Under the pieces are notes generated by a model. The model was not told the origin of the DNA and did no database searches. It was given only the letters and a program-made list of their open reading frames with translations. The translations under genes and the position numbers were made by a program. Shown here piece by piece: positions 11,119-21,720 of a stretch of DNA of 64,000 nucleotides. Every line of letters starts with the position of its first letter. The stretch's first letter is position 1. Source of the stretch: Neoceratodus forsteri (lineage: Eukaryota; Chordata; Ceratodontiformes; Ceratodontidae); the NCBI GenBank assembly GCA_016271365.2, contig CM057459.1, forward strand, positions 818,955,001 through 819,019,000. The letters run 5' to 3'.

Positions 11119-11457
11119 TTTATATTTTTATTTTATTTATTTGAAATATTTGATTACACCTTTGAGCACAATTGCTCATTTACAAAAGTTCCACGTCCTA
11201 GGCACAATGAATACAATCAGGACATTATGGCAGTAGAGTAACTCAGAAGAAGGCAATGCAATTACGGCATAATATTAGGCAGCTCATATGGAGCACTGTC
11301 AAGATCAAACTGTACAGTAGTATCAATGTACCAACAGTTCATGGCTGGGTGAAGTAGGGTGGAAGTAACAGGAGGGAAGTAGAAAGCAGGTGAAGTGGGA
11401 CGAGATCATTTGAGATAGTCACAGATGGGGCTAGGTGTGAGAGTCACTCTTAGCTTT
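11119..11457 (-). mobile_element. 3' end of an L2-like LINE
   Basis: On the minus strand the stretch ends in an A-rich tail with AAATAAATAAA-type units (plus strand TTTTATTTTATTTATTT at 11128-11145). Upstream it carries features shared loosely with the 3' region of the LINE at 46.87-47.3 kb, such as CACAATGAATAC and GAGTAAC. It may be the continuation of the L2-like reverse-transcriptase fragment at 14.0-15.3 kb, split by the CR1 copy between them. Confidence 0.45.
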
Positions 11458-11458
11458 T

Positions 11459-13500
11459 ACATAGAAACATAGAAATTGATGGCAGCTAAGGACCGCTAGG
11501 CCCAGCTAGTCTGCCTTTTTTCCCGCCTACTGTAGAAGCTGCAGACCCTACTTGATCTCTGGCTTTACCTCCTAATTCCTATTGCAAGGGTTTCCCTATG
11601 CTTGTCCCATGCATGCTTGAATCCCCCCACTGTGTTTGTCTCCCCCACCTCCACTAGGAGTCTATTCCATGCATCCAGCACCCTTTCTGTGAAGAAATAC
11701 TTCCTCAAGATCCCTCATAATCTACACCTTTCATAACACGTCATGCCCCCTTATTCCTGGACATCTACTTTTCTGAAAGATGCTTCCTTATGGTACCCTA
11801 TTTATGCCTTTTAGATATTTGTAGGTTTCTATCATAGCTCCCCTGTCTCTTCTCTCCTCCAGGGTATACATATTGTGGTCTCCCACTCTCTCCTCATATG
11901 ACTTTTGGTGCAGACCCTGCACCATCTTTTTTGCCCTTCTTCGAAATGCCTTCACCCTGTCTATGTCTGTATGGATATGTGGCTTCCAGAACTGGACACC
12001 ATACTCCAAAAGAGGCCTCACCAATTATCTGTACAATGGCATCACTACCTCTTTCCTTCTGCTAGTGATACTTCTCTCTATGCACCCCAGCATCCCACTG
12101 ACTCTCCCCATAGCCTTGGCACATTGTTTGGCCACCTTTAAGTCATCAGATATGATTATCCCCCAAATCTGTTTCCTGTTTAGTGACCACCAATTTCACC
12201 CTCCCACCATGTAATCCTCACCTGTGTTCTTGCACCCCAAATGCATGATTTTTCACTTTTTCACATTAAATCTCAGTTGCCGCACTCTGGAACATTACTC
12301 CAGTTTTTCTAGGTCCCTCCTCATTTTTTCCACCCCTCCTGAAGTGTCCACCCTGTTTCAGATCTTGGTGTCATCCTCAAAGAAGCACACCTTCTCCTCC
12401 AGCCCCTCCATAATGTTACTTATGAAGACATTAATCAGGACTGGGCCCAGGACTGATCCCTGTGGTACCCCACTGGTCACCCTCCTTTCCTCAGATTGAG
12501 CACCATTTAACATGACCCTCTGTCTTCTATCAATCAACCAATTCCTAACCCAGTTTATCACCTTGTGACCCACCCCCAGGCTGCCCAGCTTGTTCCCAGG
12601 TCTTCTATGTGTTACAGTATTGAAGGCCTTACTGAAATCAGGTAGGCGACATCCAGTGCTCCCCCATTGTCCATGACCTTAGTCACCCAGTCAAAGAAAT
12701 CAATTAGATTTGTTTAACATGACCTTCCTGATGTAAATCCATGCTGTCTCGGATTCTGTGCTCTGCTGGCTGTTACACGATCCTTTGTTTAAGTAGTGAT
12801 TTCACAATCTTGCCCACTATTGAGGAGAGGCTGACTGGTCTATAGTTTCCAGCCTCCTCCCTTTTGCCACTTTTGTGAAGAGGAACTACATCTGCCCTTC
12901 TCCAGTCCTCCGGAACCACTCCTATCTCGAATGACTCAATGAACAGTGCTGCCAGTGGTGGCACCAGCACCTCCTGTAGTCCCATAATATTCTAATATGT
13001 AACCCATCTGGTCCCTTGCCTTGTCCACTTTCAGTTTTGTGAGTTCCTTAAGGACTCTCTCTTCTGTAAATGGACTGGTGTCCATCTCCCACCCATATTT
13101 GTTCATGTTGCCTAACTGTGATCCCTCACCTTCTTTTTCTGTGAATACAGAACAAAAATATTTGTTCAGTATTGATGTTTTTTACAGGGCCCCTTCCACA
13201 CACTCTCTCCTTCTTCCCCTTTAAGCCTTACTATCCCATCCATATTTTTTCCTTTCACTAATGTACCTATAAAAAGTCTTGTCTCCTTTCTTTACCTCTT
13301 CTGCTATTTTGTCCTACATTTGTGCCCTTGAGCTCCTGACTGCTTTCCCTGCCTCCCTCTGTTTATTCAGATACACTACCCTGTCCTCCTCCCACTGTGT
13401 TTTGTTGTATTTTCTTAAAGCTATCTTTTCACCCTTACCTTCCCAGCCATTACCTTCGAGAACCATAGTGACTTTCTCTTGCCCTTTTTCTTTTTTTTTC
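11459..13500 (-). mobile_element. CR1 LINE copy, 5'-truncated, reverse-transcriptase part
   Basis: Minus strand, from about 13500 down. A basic linker (KGDKTFYRYISERKNMDG) is followed at 12773-12985 by VPEDWRRADVVPLHKSG and NYRPVSLSSIVGKIV, the fingers of a CR1 reverse transcriptase. The segment 12358-12573 has NWLIDRRQRVMLNGAQ and SGVPQGSVLGP, then FFEDDTKI where FADD is expected. The segment 11788-12024 is the thumb and C-terminus (RPLLEYGVQFWKPH, TLEERRDRGAMIETYKYLKG). The copy ends in the CR1-type 8-bp tail (plus strand ACATAGAAACATAGAAATT at 11459). The endonuclease is absent and several frame breaks occur, so it is inactive. It resembles the CR1 copy at 53.4-56.4 kb. Confidence 0.9.
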
Positions 13501-13539
13501 TATAAGTCCTTCTTTCCTCCTGTGACCTGATGGCATGTT

Positions 13540-14045
13540 TCCACCCCTTCACAGTCACTCTTGGCTGCTATGCCACTCAGCACCTCAGGCCCTGTGATCC
13601 CCCACAGATTGTCTCCCATGCTGGGGTGGAAGGAGGGAGAGCCATCCTCCCCCCCGAGCGATATCTGGAGCGGGCCTGAGAGCTGTGTAGCTGTGACACT
13701 GGAGCACTGTGGGGATTCATTAAGCCAGCAGCCATTTTTCCATTTTTCTGGTGACCCCTGCAGCTGAGAACGAGCATGCATGGAGGTGCATGTGCATCCC
13801 AATGCCACGTTCTTGCGTCTCCTGTTGTCTGACACTGCCCCTATCCTCTACCAGGTGGCAGCCATAGAACAAGATGATGTACCCACCAACCTCTGAGAGA
13901 GGAGAGCTGTCATGGGATGCTTGATCATATCTCCTCCCAGCCGACCCCCCGCATCCCAAGCTCATTCCCGAACCTGGGTCACCGGCATGGTGCAAGGTGT
14001 GGTGTCCAGTGCCTCAACCCTCAGTGCCACCAGGATGGCTTTCTT
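13540..14045. repeat. dispersed repeat, copy 1
   Basis: The blocks CTCATTCCCGAACCTGGGTCACCGG, GGTGCAAGGTGTGG and CCTCAACCCTCAGTGCCACCAGG match a second copy at 21500-21720 in the same order and orientation, and GAGAGGAGAGCTGTCA also matches. No coding capacity is recognised. Class unknown. Confidence 0.6.
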
Positions 14046-15290
14046 GCTCTTTTTCTTAAATGGTGATCATTTAGGGAATTGGAGCATGGAATCAGGAAAC
14101 TCGTTTAGCCAGTGTAGGGTCCTGGTGGTGAAGGCACGCATGGCTAGGCTAGTTCTGCTGTACGGGACAGAGAGAGAGAGAGAGAACATTTCTAGCCATG
14201 CTCCTAGCAGTATAGTGGTTGTTGACAGAAATGAGCAGGTTTTGGATTGATGGGGAAATAAGGCCTAGTAGTGCTTTTTCCCCAGTAGGCATATTTAATA
14301 TTTAATCCTACCTTGCAGGGGGAGCCAGTTAGTCTGTGCATAAAGAAAGCAGGTATGTGTGAACCTATGTGCCCCTAGTATGAAGCGGCATGCCTTGTTG
14401 AGGACCAGCTTAACCCTCTTAACAGCAGTATCCATGGCTGCTCCATACACTGTGAGGCCATAGTTGATTATGGGTAGGATATTGCTGTTTATAACAATAT
14501 GCTTGGCTTTGGGAGTGAGGTTATGCCTATTCCTGTATAGGGCACCCTGTTTTCTAGTGACAGTTGACCATGATGTCTATGCGAGGTACAAAGGAGAGTT
14601 TATCATCTATGGTGACCCCTAAGTATTTAAAAGAGCTGACCTGATCCAGTATGATCCTCTTTTCATTGACCATGGTAAAGAAGCAAAGCTTTTTCCCTAG
14701 CCTTGGCACTAGAAAACAGCATAGTTTTGGTCTTTTTGTAATTCATGACCAATTTATTTAGCCTAAACCACGCCTCCAGTGAACCAAAACTGTACTAAAG
14801 ATCCATGGTGAGAAAATCCTGGCAGAGCCCTCTGGTATAGATGACAGCATCATCAGCTTAAAGAAGTACCTCCAAGGATGGACAAACATCCAGTAGTTCA
14901 TAAATGAAGAGACAAAAATGTAGGGGGCACAGTGTTGATCCCTGACGGATACTGACTGCCACACTTTTGGTATCTGATAGAGCACCACTGATCTTTACGC
15001 GTTGAGAGCATTCAGTGAGGTAGCTTTGGAAGCATGCCACTGATTCAGCAAAGAGGCCTATTGAGTGAAGTTTGTCTAGCAGCAGTGAGTGGTTCACCAG
15101 GTTGAAGGCTTTGGTTAGGTTTTTCCAGAGCCTCGTGCAGGAAGCCTGTGTAGTCAGTTAAGGCAGTATTGGTACTATGATGCTTCCTGAAACCATGCTG
15201 CCAGTGACACTGGATGTCAGATTTGCTGAGGTATGTAACTAGCTGATCCGAGACAATTCTCTAGTAATGAACAGTTGTCACCATGATGGG
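14046..15290 (-). mobile_element. L2-like LINE fragment: reverse transcriptase and thumb
   Basis: Minus strand. About 15290-15100 has QHGFRKHHSTNTALTDYTG, typical of the fingers. The segment 14858-15097 has LLLDKLHSIGL, SYLTECSQRVKISGALSD, a degraded GVPQGSTLGPL-like motif (SIRQGSTLCPLHF) and FLFIYEL. About 14640-14550 has SSFKYLGVTIDDKLSF. About 14480-14350 has the thumb pattern YGAAMDTAVKRVKLVLNKA and TNWLPLQGRIKY. About 14130-14060 has the C-terminal LNEFPDS pattern. The catalytic aspartate box is not seen and stops interrupt the frame. There is no endonuclease. The 3' boundary is the dispersed repeat at 14045. Confidence 0.8.
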
Positions 15291-16378
15291 TCTCAAACAG
15301 GAATAAACCCTCCTCTACTCAATAGAACACACAGCTGTGGCAGTTGCATTTTTTGGCAACAGCACATAGGTTGGTGATGTTTTTGGTCAGCAACAGAACA
15401 ACTGTCAATACAAGATCAAGAACTTTGTAAATTGTAACAGCGCAGGACTTCATTATGTGGCTAAGTGCAATTGTGTAGCCTTTTATGTAGACACAGAGGT
15501 GTTTTAAAGTTAGGATATCACAATATCTAAGGAGTATATAGAAACAGGATGCTAATAATACATTGTAGTCCGTTGCATGAAATCAGGAGATGGACATTGT
15601 GTTTTTAATTTCAAGGCATTGAACTGGTGTGCTGAAATGTGAGAAGAGGGGATTTTGAAAATAAACTTCATAATTGGGAGGGGTTCTGGCAATATGAGTT
15701 GAAGGCACACAGTCCTCCAGGAGTAAACAAAATGTTCAGTTTACAACCATTTTTAAAGTGACGGTTTCTCCCTCATAAACTTTTCTTACATGTATGTACC
15801 AGTCTATATTATTATTAGCTTGTATTATGTGAGACTGTAATGTATATATTTTGTACAATACAGTACTATTATTGTTTATATGGTGCTATTTTTATGTGCT
15901 GTTTTTTCAGCATCTATGCATTAGTATTAACTTAATAGAGTGGCAAATTTTGAAGACTGGTCCTAGAGCTCATTCGTACTCATCCTGTTGCCATTTGTAT
16001 CTGCACTAAAGCTGGTTCTGATAATTTGTATCTGCACTAAAGCTGTTTCTGACTCCTTAATGCTTATGCTACTGTGCTGTTACAGCTCATCATGATGCAT
16101 GAAATTCTGACCGCTCTTACAACAAGCCTGCTGCTTTGTTCACTTGTGAGGTTATCCCTGCTCCCATGTTCCCACAGCAGTATCTGGCAGCAAAACCATA
16201 ATAATTATTTCAATTTCTCTAACATGCTGGTTAGACCTATTGACTTCCTTGATCTCACTCCTCTGCTGATCCCTAGATTCTTCAATTATCTTGTGACCGC
16301 ATACTTAGAGTATACAGTAGACTCCATCCTAAAATCAGTTTGGTTAATCCTCTTATTCATTGCAAGCTTTGGTATCTA
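15291..16378. other. AT-rich spacer and possible LINE 5' region
   Basis: No gene is recognised in 15291-16060. The stretch 16074-16378 is an open frame of 101 codons that runs just up to the L2-like LINE ORF2. It is rich in Leu, Ile and Ser but has no known ORF1 motif, so it is only a possible LINE leader. Confidence 0.35.
15994..16051 (+). repeat. 31-bp tandem duplication
   Basis: TTTGTATCTGCACTAAAGCT(G)GTTCTG is present at 15994 and again at 16025 with one or two differences. Confidence 0.85.
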
Positions 16379-16402
16379 ATGCTGCTCGCGATCCTGTTGG
16401 CA

Positions 16403-16429
16403 GGTGATGTGAAAATGAACCTTGGTCCC
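16403..16429 (+). other. degenerate 2A-like ribosome-skipping motif
   Basis: Following a Leu-rich run that starts at the ATG at 16379, the codons read GDVKMNLGP. The 2A consensus is D(V/I)ExNPGP, so Glu has become Lys and the first Pro has become Leu while Asp, Asn, Gly and the final Pro remain. 2A-like sequences at the N-terminus of APE-type LINE proteins are known in several animals. In this copy the motif is probably non-functional. Confidence 0.6.
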
Positions 16430-16494
16430 TCTCACCCTCAGCCATACAACAATGCCTCCTGGGCTACCACATCAGGGCTCCACATAGCCATCTA

Positions 16495-17130
16495 AACATT
16501 AGGAGCATTATGCATAATTTTGCAGAGCTAGGGGCATGGGTCGACACTCACAACCTAGATATACTTTGCCTATCTGAAACATGGTTAAAGCCCTCTACCC
16601 CTGGTTCAATCTGCTTGCTACAAACCTATAGCCTTATCAGGAATGACAGGCTATCTCCTAAGCGGGGTGCAGGAGTTGCACTATTTTACAAAACTCATCT
16701 GAACATCCTGCACAACATTATACCTCAATCTTCTGCTTGTGAATCCCTTCATGCACTTCTCTGTATGGGTGCTAAAAACCTACATATAACTGTTGCTTGT
16801 AACCCACCCCAGGGAGGACTGTCTGCCTTCACTAATTTGCTGGATGACTCTGTAAAACTAGCAGGCCAAAACAAACTACTCATTCTTGGAGACATGAATT
16901 TAAACTGGCTTGGGCAAATTCAAGGCTCACATCTGTCTGTAATCCAGAACTATAACCTGCACCAAGAAGTAACAGAGCCAACAAGAATCTCCCCTAAAGC
17001 AATGTCTAGCATGCTGCTGGATTGGATGTTAATATATAGTGTTGATAGAATTGTGGATGCAGGCACTCTGCCAGATACTATATCAGATCATTCCCCTATT
17101 TTTTGTGTGTGGCAGCACTCTAGTTCATAG
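16495..17130 (+). pseudogene. APE-type endonuclease domain of the L2-like LINE
   Basis: The domain opens with LNIRSI (Asn of the first catalytic block), then DILCLSETWLKPS (Glu block), RGAGVALFYK, ITVACNPPQGG, LLILGDMNLNWL (GDMN in place of the usual GDFN) and LLDWMLIY...TLPDTISDHSPIFCVW (SDH block with catalytic Asp and His). All main blocks of the apurinic-type endonuclease that nicks target DNA are present in one open frame of about 206 codons. The reading frame differs from that of the 2A-like motif upstream, so a frameshift separates them. The last 40 codons overlap another short open frame that I take as chance. Confidence 0.85.
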
Positions 17131-17519
17131 TCCCTGCCCCCACGCTATAACACTTTCAGGAACTATGCTAATCTGCATCAGGGAAAGCTCCTGTATGAGC
17201 TCCTGTATGACGTCTCGTCTATTGACTGGTCTAATCTTTCACAGACACTGAATGTACAAACAGCCCTTGACTACTTTCTAGACAAATTTCAAGCAGTTCA
17301 GAGTAGACATACACATACACCCCTTGTGACCCAGCGTGTTCATGGGAATCCCACAAAGTGGCTACACAAAGATCTCCTAGCTGCATTACATGTCAGGGAC
17401 AAGAGCTGGAGGTGCTTCAGAAAATCTGGTCTCATTGCTGACTACCACACCTACAGGACCCAAAGAAGTGACTGTTAAAAGTGGATCAGACTTGCAAGAA
17501 GTGCTTAGTGCAAGGGGCT

Positions 17520-18757
17520 TCTGATGGAAGAATCAGGTGACCCCAGGAAATTCTGGGCATACGTGAAATCAATCCTGGGTGCAAAGAAAACTCACTTGGC
17601 TAAGGATATGATCATTAGTGGAGTCCACTGCAACAACCCCAGAACCATTGCGGAAGCATTTAACAAGAAATTCTCTGACCTGTCCAGCTTCACATCTGCT
17701 TCCTCCATGGTCAGTCATTTCCTCCACCCACTCCACCCACCCCAACCGTACTTCCCCCTCCTTTTTACTTTAAGGCAGTATTACAATCTGACATCCTAGG
17801 CCCGCTGAACATCATTTCTGACAATACTAGCATAGGCTCCGATGGTATTGAAACCAAACTTCTGAAACTCTGGCAAGGATTTTTACCCTCTCTCTCTCTC
17901 TGTAATGGAGTTGTCCCAGATATCTAGAAAATGGCCAAAGTTACGCCAGTCTTTAAGAAAGGGGATAAATGGGATTTAACTAACTACCGGCCGATAGCTA
18001 TACTATCAGTTCTGTGTAAAATAATGGAAAAGTTAGCATCAAAACAAATTATTGAATTTATGACTAAATATAACCTCATTTTGCCAATCCACTACGGCTT
18101 TCGTAAAGGTCATAGCACCTTCACAACCTTGCTCCACCTGGCAAATGATACTCTAACTGCTATGGACAATGGTCACCTCACAGGGGCTGTTTTTATTGAC
18201 CTGACAAAGGCTTTTGACCTTGTTGATCATCCTCTTCTTCTAGATAGTCTCCTAGCCTTTGACTTCTCACAAACCTCAGTTGCCTGGTTTGATAGCTACC
18301 TATCAAATAGAACACAGCTTGTTAGATTCAATTTGTGTAAACTGCTTCTGTGCTATTGTGTGTACTATTGTACTCCATGCCATTGTATGCTTATAATCCA
18401 TGCCTTAATGCTTCTTGTTTAAACTGCTTTTGTGTTATTGTGTGTACTCTATAATACTATGTAACTCTCCTACCTGCTCCCCCAGGTCATACTGGGAGAC
18501 AAGCAACTTGTTGTTCAGTGTACCTTACCTGGTGAAACTTTGCAATCAATAAATAAATAAACTCCTCTGTGTCCAGCTCCATGGCTATCAACCTAGGTGT
18601 TCCCCAGGGATATATATTAGGGCCTCTTCTTTTCTCAATTTTTATTAACAATAACTCGTCCTGTATCCCTGACTGCTCGGCAATCTTCTACATGGACGAC
18701 CTGCTCTTGTGCTGTAGTGATACACTGCATCAACCTGACTCTCACCCCAGCTTTTAA
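17520..18757 (+). pseudogene. reverse transcriptase of the L2-like LINE (interrupted)
   Basis: The segment 17524-17700 is the linker (FWAYVKSILGAKK). The segment 17931-18331 has KVTPVFKKGDKWDLTNYRP, LCKIMEKLASKQI, YGFRKGHSTFTTLLHL, VFIDLTKAFDLVDH (first catalytic Asp) and SYLSNRTQLVRF. The frame is then broken by an inserted ~230-bp LINE tail and resumes at 18563 with SSSMAINLGVPQGYILGPLLF and FYMDDLLL, the catalytic YxDD box. A stop lies just before 17931. The domain copies LINE RNA at the nicked target in active relatives; this copy cannot be translated whole. Confidence 0.85.
18332..18562 (+). mobile_element. 3' tail of a related LINE inserted in the L2-like reverse transcriptase
   Basis: The reverse-transcriptase frame reads up to LVRFN and continues with NSSVSSSMAINLGVPQG after about 230 foreign bases. 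The foreign DNA ends in GGTCATACTGGGAGA...ACCTGGTGAAAC...AATCAATAAATAAATAAA, resembling the 3' end of the host LINE itself (GGTCATGCCTGAAAA...ACCCGGTTAAC...AATAAATCAATAAA). It also contains a 35-bp block (AAACTGCTT(C/T)TGTG(C/T)TATTGTGTGTACT) repeated at about 18337 and 18420. This indicates a 5'-truncated insertion of a sister family. Confidence 0.75.
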
Positions 18758-18888
18758 GGCTTTTCAATCCAGGCTCTTCCAGCATAAACTAATCCTCAAT
18801 GACGACAAGATGCATAGTATGTTGTTCGGTTCTACAGTAAAATTAAACAAAAAACCGGGAGCTTTTTAAAGTTTCTGGTTAGGAAGGT

Positions 18889-19542
18889 ATGGTCTTTGAA
18901 CCAGTTCACTCTTTTAAGTATCTCGGAGTACTCCTTGACAAAAATCTTAACTTTGATAAGCACATAATGGCTACCTGTAAATCAGTTAATGCTAAAATTG
19001 GTGTAGTCTGTAAAACCAGCTACGTCCTTACACAGACAGCTAGATTAGTCATAGCCCCGTGGCATCTTGCTCCCATCATTATCCTATGGTGTGGTCACAT
19101 ATCTCAAACATCCATAACTCTCCTCAGGAAGTGGTATACAACTTATAACAGCATCTGCAGGCATGCCTCGGCCTCTCCCTGGTCAAAACACCGTTGTCAG
19201 CTTTATGCTGATATAAATTGGCTACCTCACACTGCTACTCGAACTCTTACTCTTGCCTCCCTAACTGATTATGCTATTAGATCAGGAATCCCCGTCTTGC
19301 TGGTCTCACTTCTAACTCCGCTTCCTTTCTACCATGGCCTTCGTTCATCTGATACATCGCTGCTGCTAATACCAAGATGTAAATCTAACAAAGGAACCCT
19401 TGCTTTCTCATACTCAGTGGCCAAACTCTGGAATTCCTTGCCTCTTGATGTTCGCCATGCCCCTAGCCATGCCCAGTTCAAAAGTAATTGTAGCTCTTTC
19501 CTCTTCAGCCAGGCCACCTGTGTTTGCTTCAAACCCCCTTGA
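18889..19542 (+). pseudogene. thumb and C-terminal domain of the L2-like LINE protein
   Basis: An open frame of 217 codons with HSFKYLGVLLDKNLNFDKHI, the usual start of the post-catalytic region. The middle reads LYADINWLPHTATRTLTLASL, and the end AFSYSVAKLWNSLPLDVRHAPSHAQFK matches the conserved C-terminus of L2/Rex-type LINEs. It follows the YxDD segment after about 130 bp containing a stop. Confidence 0.8.
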
Positions 19543-20279
19543 ACCTACTGTACATCTCAGAGTCTCTCTCATTTCACCTCTGCTGCAAACTGCCCTCTGC
19601 TAAGCACATCTAGTCATGTTATTAGGCACTTAGGTCTCATTTTTCGTCTGTGTTAAAACTGCTCTAAACCTAGTTGTTTGTTAGCTACATGTCAGTACTC
19701 AGTAGTCACTGAATTCATGTTTCTGTTTTGTATCACACTGACCTTTCCTGTTACTTACTCAGGTATTTTGTAACATTACTATTGTTTCATTGTATCTAAA
19801 CTATAATGTGGATTTCAACTTATTTGTACTATGTGCAGTTGTACTTACTGTTTCTGTTATTGGCCTACCACTGGCATTGTAACATATGCCTATTCCTAAA
19901 TGTTTTTTTCTCCTGTATCCTTCAACCACTATCAACTTATTTTCCAATTGTTATGGTGTCTTGATGTACTGTTATGTATCCTCCTGGGTCATGCCTGAAA
20001 ATAGTCATTGTTATGGCTAGTGCACCTACCCGGTTAACAAAAACTAAATAAATCAATAAATTTAATTATTTAACACAGTTAGCATAGTTTAATAAGTTTG
20101 ACTATTTAAGGAATATGTAAGTGTAAGATAGCTATGCATTGAAAAAGTGCATGTGGTGAAGTACAAAATGTCTGCTTGTGTGGCAGGGTGAGTGCTGCCA
20201 TTTATTATAATTATTATGTGGCAATAAATTTGCTTTTTGTAAACTGATTTTTCCAATTAGCATTTAGAGCTGTTAGCCC

Positions 20280-20690
20280 ATTTTCGACACAGGAAAGCTG
20301 GGGAGTGAGGGTTGATGCAAGGATTGCTCGTACTGAGGGTCACCCTGGAGATGATAAATAGAGCCAATATTGCACTAGCATGATCTACAGACCTCCAACA
20401 CAAGGGAACAATTTAGATAAGGCAGTGTAGAAAACCATTAGCACAATGGCAGGAAAAGGAGAGGTGCTGCTGATGGGGGACTTCAATCTGCCAGATGTAG
20501 ATTGGAGCCTCACAGTTGCAGCTTGAGCTAGAAGCAGGGCCATTCTGAACTCCATGAAGGTGGTGTTTCTTAGGCAGGTTGTCAGGGAGCCCTCTTGTGA
20601 TGGAGCAATACTGGACCTGTTGCTCACTAACAGGGACAGTTTTGCAGTTGTCAAAGTGGCAGGCCATCTGTTGCCAATCCACAATCCTCT
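20280..20690 (+). mobile_element. CR1 LINE endonuclease fragment
   Basis: Plus-strand translation gives SMIYRPPTQGNN, then GEVLLMGDFNLPDVDW (GDFN core), RAILNSMKVVFLRQVVREP and GAILDLLLTNRD, followed by a degraded end (VKVAGHLLPIH, where the usual block is GISDH). The pattern matches the CR1 endonuclease at 55.67-56.28 kb. Both ends are truncated and at least two stops occur. Most likely a separate CR1 insertion just downstream of the L2-like tail. Confidence 0.75.
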
Positions 20691-21130
20691 ATTTTAAGAA
20701 GATAAACCAATTGTTCCCTCTACTTTTCACTTGTCCTGTACACAATCTACTGCCTCTTTGCCCCCTATTAAAAATTTGCACAGGTTAGAAGATAAATGAG
20801 GTATTGTCCCTGTCTGACCCATATCCCTGAAGTAACAGATCAGTGGAAGCAGCTACACTCCCACTACAGTTTGGACATCTTGCTTGCATTGAATACTATG
20901 CAGCTGAAGATAATAAAAGAAGTCTGTGTTACAAAGATTGAAATCCATTTTCAGTAAGTCAAGACTCTTATAATTGGTCTGATCCCATAGTTGTGAAACT
21001 GTTAAACCATTCTTACCCCATTTCTGAGAAGTGGGCTTCATGCTAGCAGGGATAAACCCTGGTATATGAGTCAGGAAAACAAGCTCATGCCACAACTGAG
21101 TATTTCTATAATGTCTTTTTTTTTTTAGCT
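20691..21130. other. no recognisable feature
   Basis: AT-rich spacer ending in a 14-base T run near 21115. Confidence 0.45.
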
Positions 21131-21169
21131 ATACTGTTTCTTTTCCTAGGCATACCTTATCTACTCCCA

Positions 21170-21720
21170 TTGTCTCGGCATCCCGTGGGACTCCAGCCAC
21201 CATCCATATCCTCCACACTCCCGGGGATCTCACCTTCTCCTCCTGCAGCTCACCCCCCACAGTGGGGAGGTGGGAGCCTAACCCCCACCCTGTCCGGATT
21301 TAGTTCAGGCGATGCACCCAGAGCAAGAGAGCCATTAGACAGCAAATCAAGCTGCATGGTCAGGTTGCTATCTTTTTCACATTTACTCCCTCCTGGGCAG
21401 TGGAGCATGCGGTGCCATTGGGGGATGTACTATGCATGCATCCACCCACAGCACATCTGACAGCAGCTCCTCTGCCCCCCCGTAGACTCACTGTCAGTGT
21501 GCCAATCCCCAGCCACTGCTAGGGGCCAGGTAAACACTGAGTACAGGAAGACCCCCACCCTGGAGAAGGAGAGCTGTCAGAGGAAGATCCATCCTTCTCA
21601 ACCACTGCTGACCCCTATTGACCCATGCTCACTCCCGAGCATGGGTCATCAGTGTGGCACAAGGTAAGGCATCCAGCTCCTCAGCCCTCAGCACCACTGG
21701 GCTGGCCATGTATGTAATGT
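21170..21720. repeat. dispersed repeat, copy 2
   Basis: The right part (21500-21720) matches 13820-14040: CTCACTCCCGAGCATGGGTCA, GGCACAAGGT and CCTCAGCCCTCAGCACCAC in the same order, and GAGAAGGAGAGCTGTCAG. The GC-rich left part (21170-21480) probably belongs to the same unit. No coding function is recognised. Confidence 0.55.

Larger units (their letters stand above)
16379..20062 (+). mobile_element. L2-like LINE with endonuclease, reverse transcriptase and 2A-like leader
   Basis: This is the longest plus-strand LINE here. Order: a 2A-like motif (16403-16429), an APE endonuclease (about 16495-17130), a linker (17150-17800), a reverse transcriptase (17810-18757, interrupted at 18332-18562), a thumb and C-terminal domain (18889-19542), then a 3' untranslated region ending in ACTAAATAAATCAATAAATTTA at 20041-20062. 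The AATAAATAAA-like tail and domain order place it in the L2/CR1 part of the Jockey group. A frame change near 16500, stops in the linker and reverse transcriptase and the inserted LINE tail make it inactive. The 5' end is uncertain and could lie as far left as about 16060. Confidence 0.85.

Noticed and set aside
11873..12499. Plus-strand open frames with long Ser/Pro/Leu stretches
   Set aside because: They are antisense shadows of the minus-strand CR1 reverse transcriptase.
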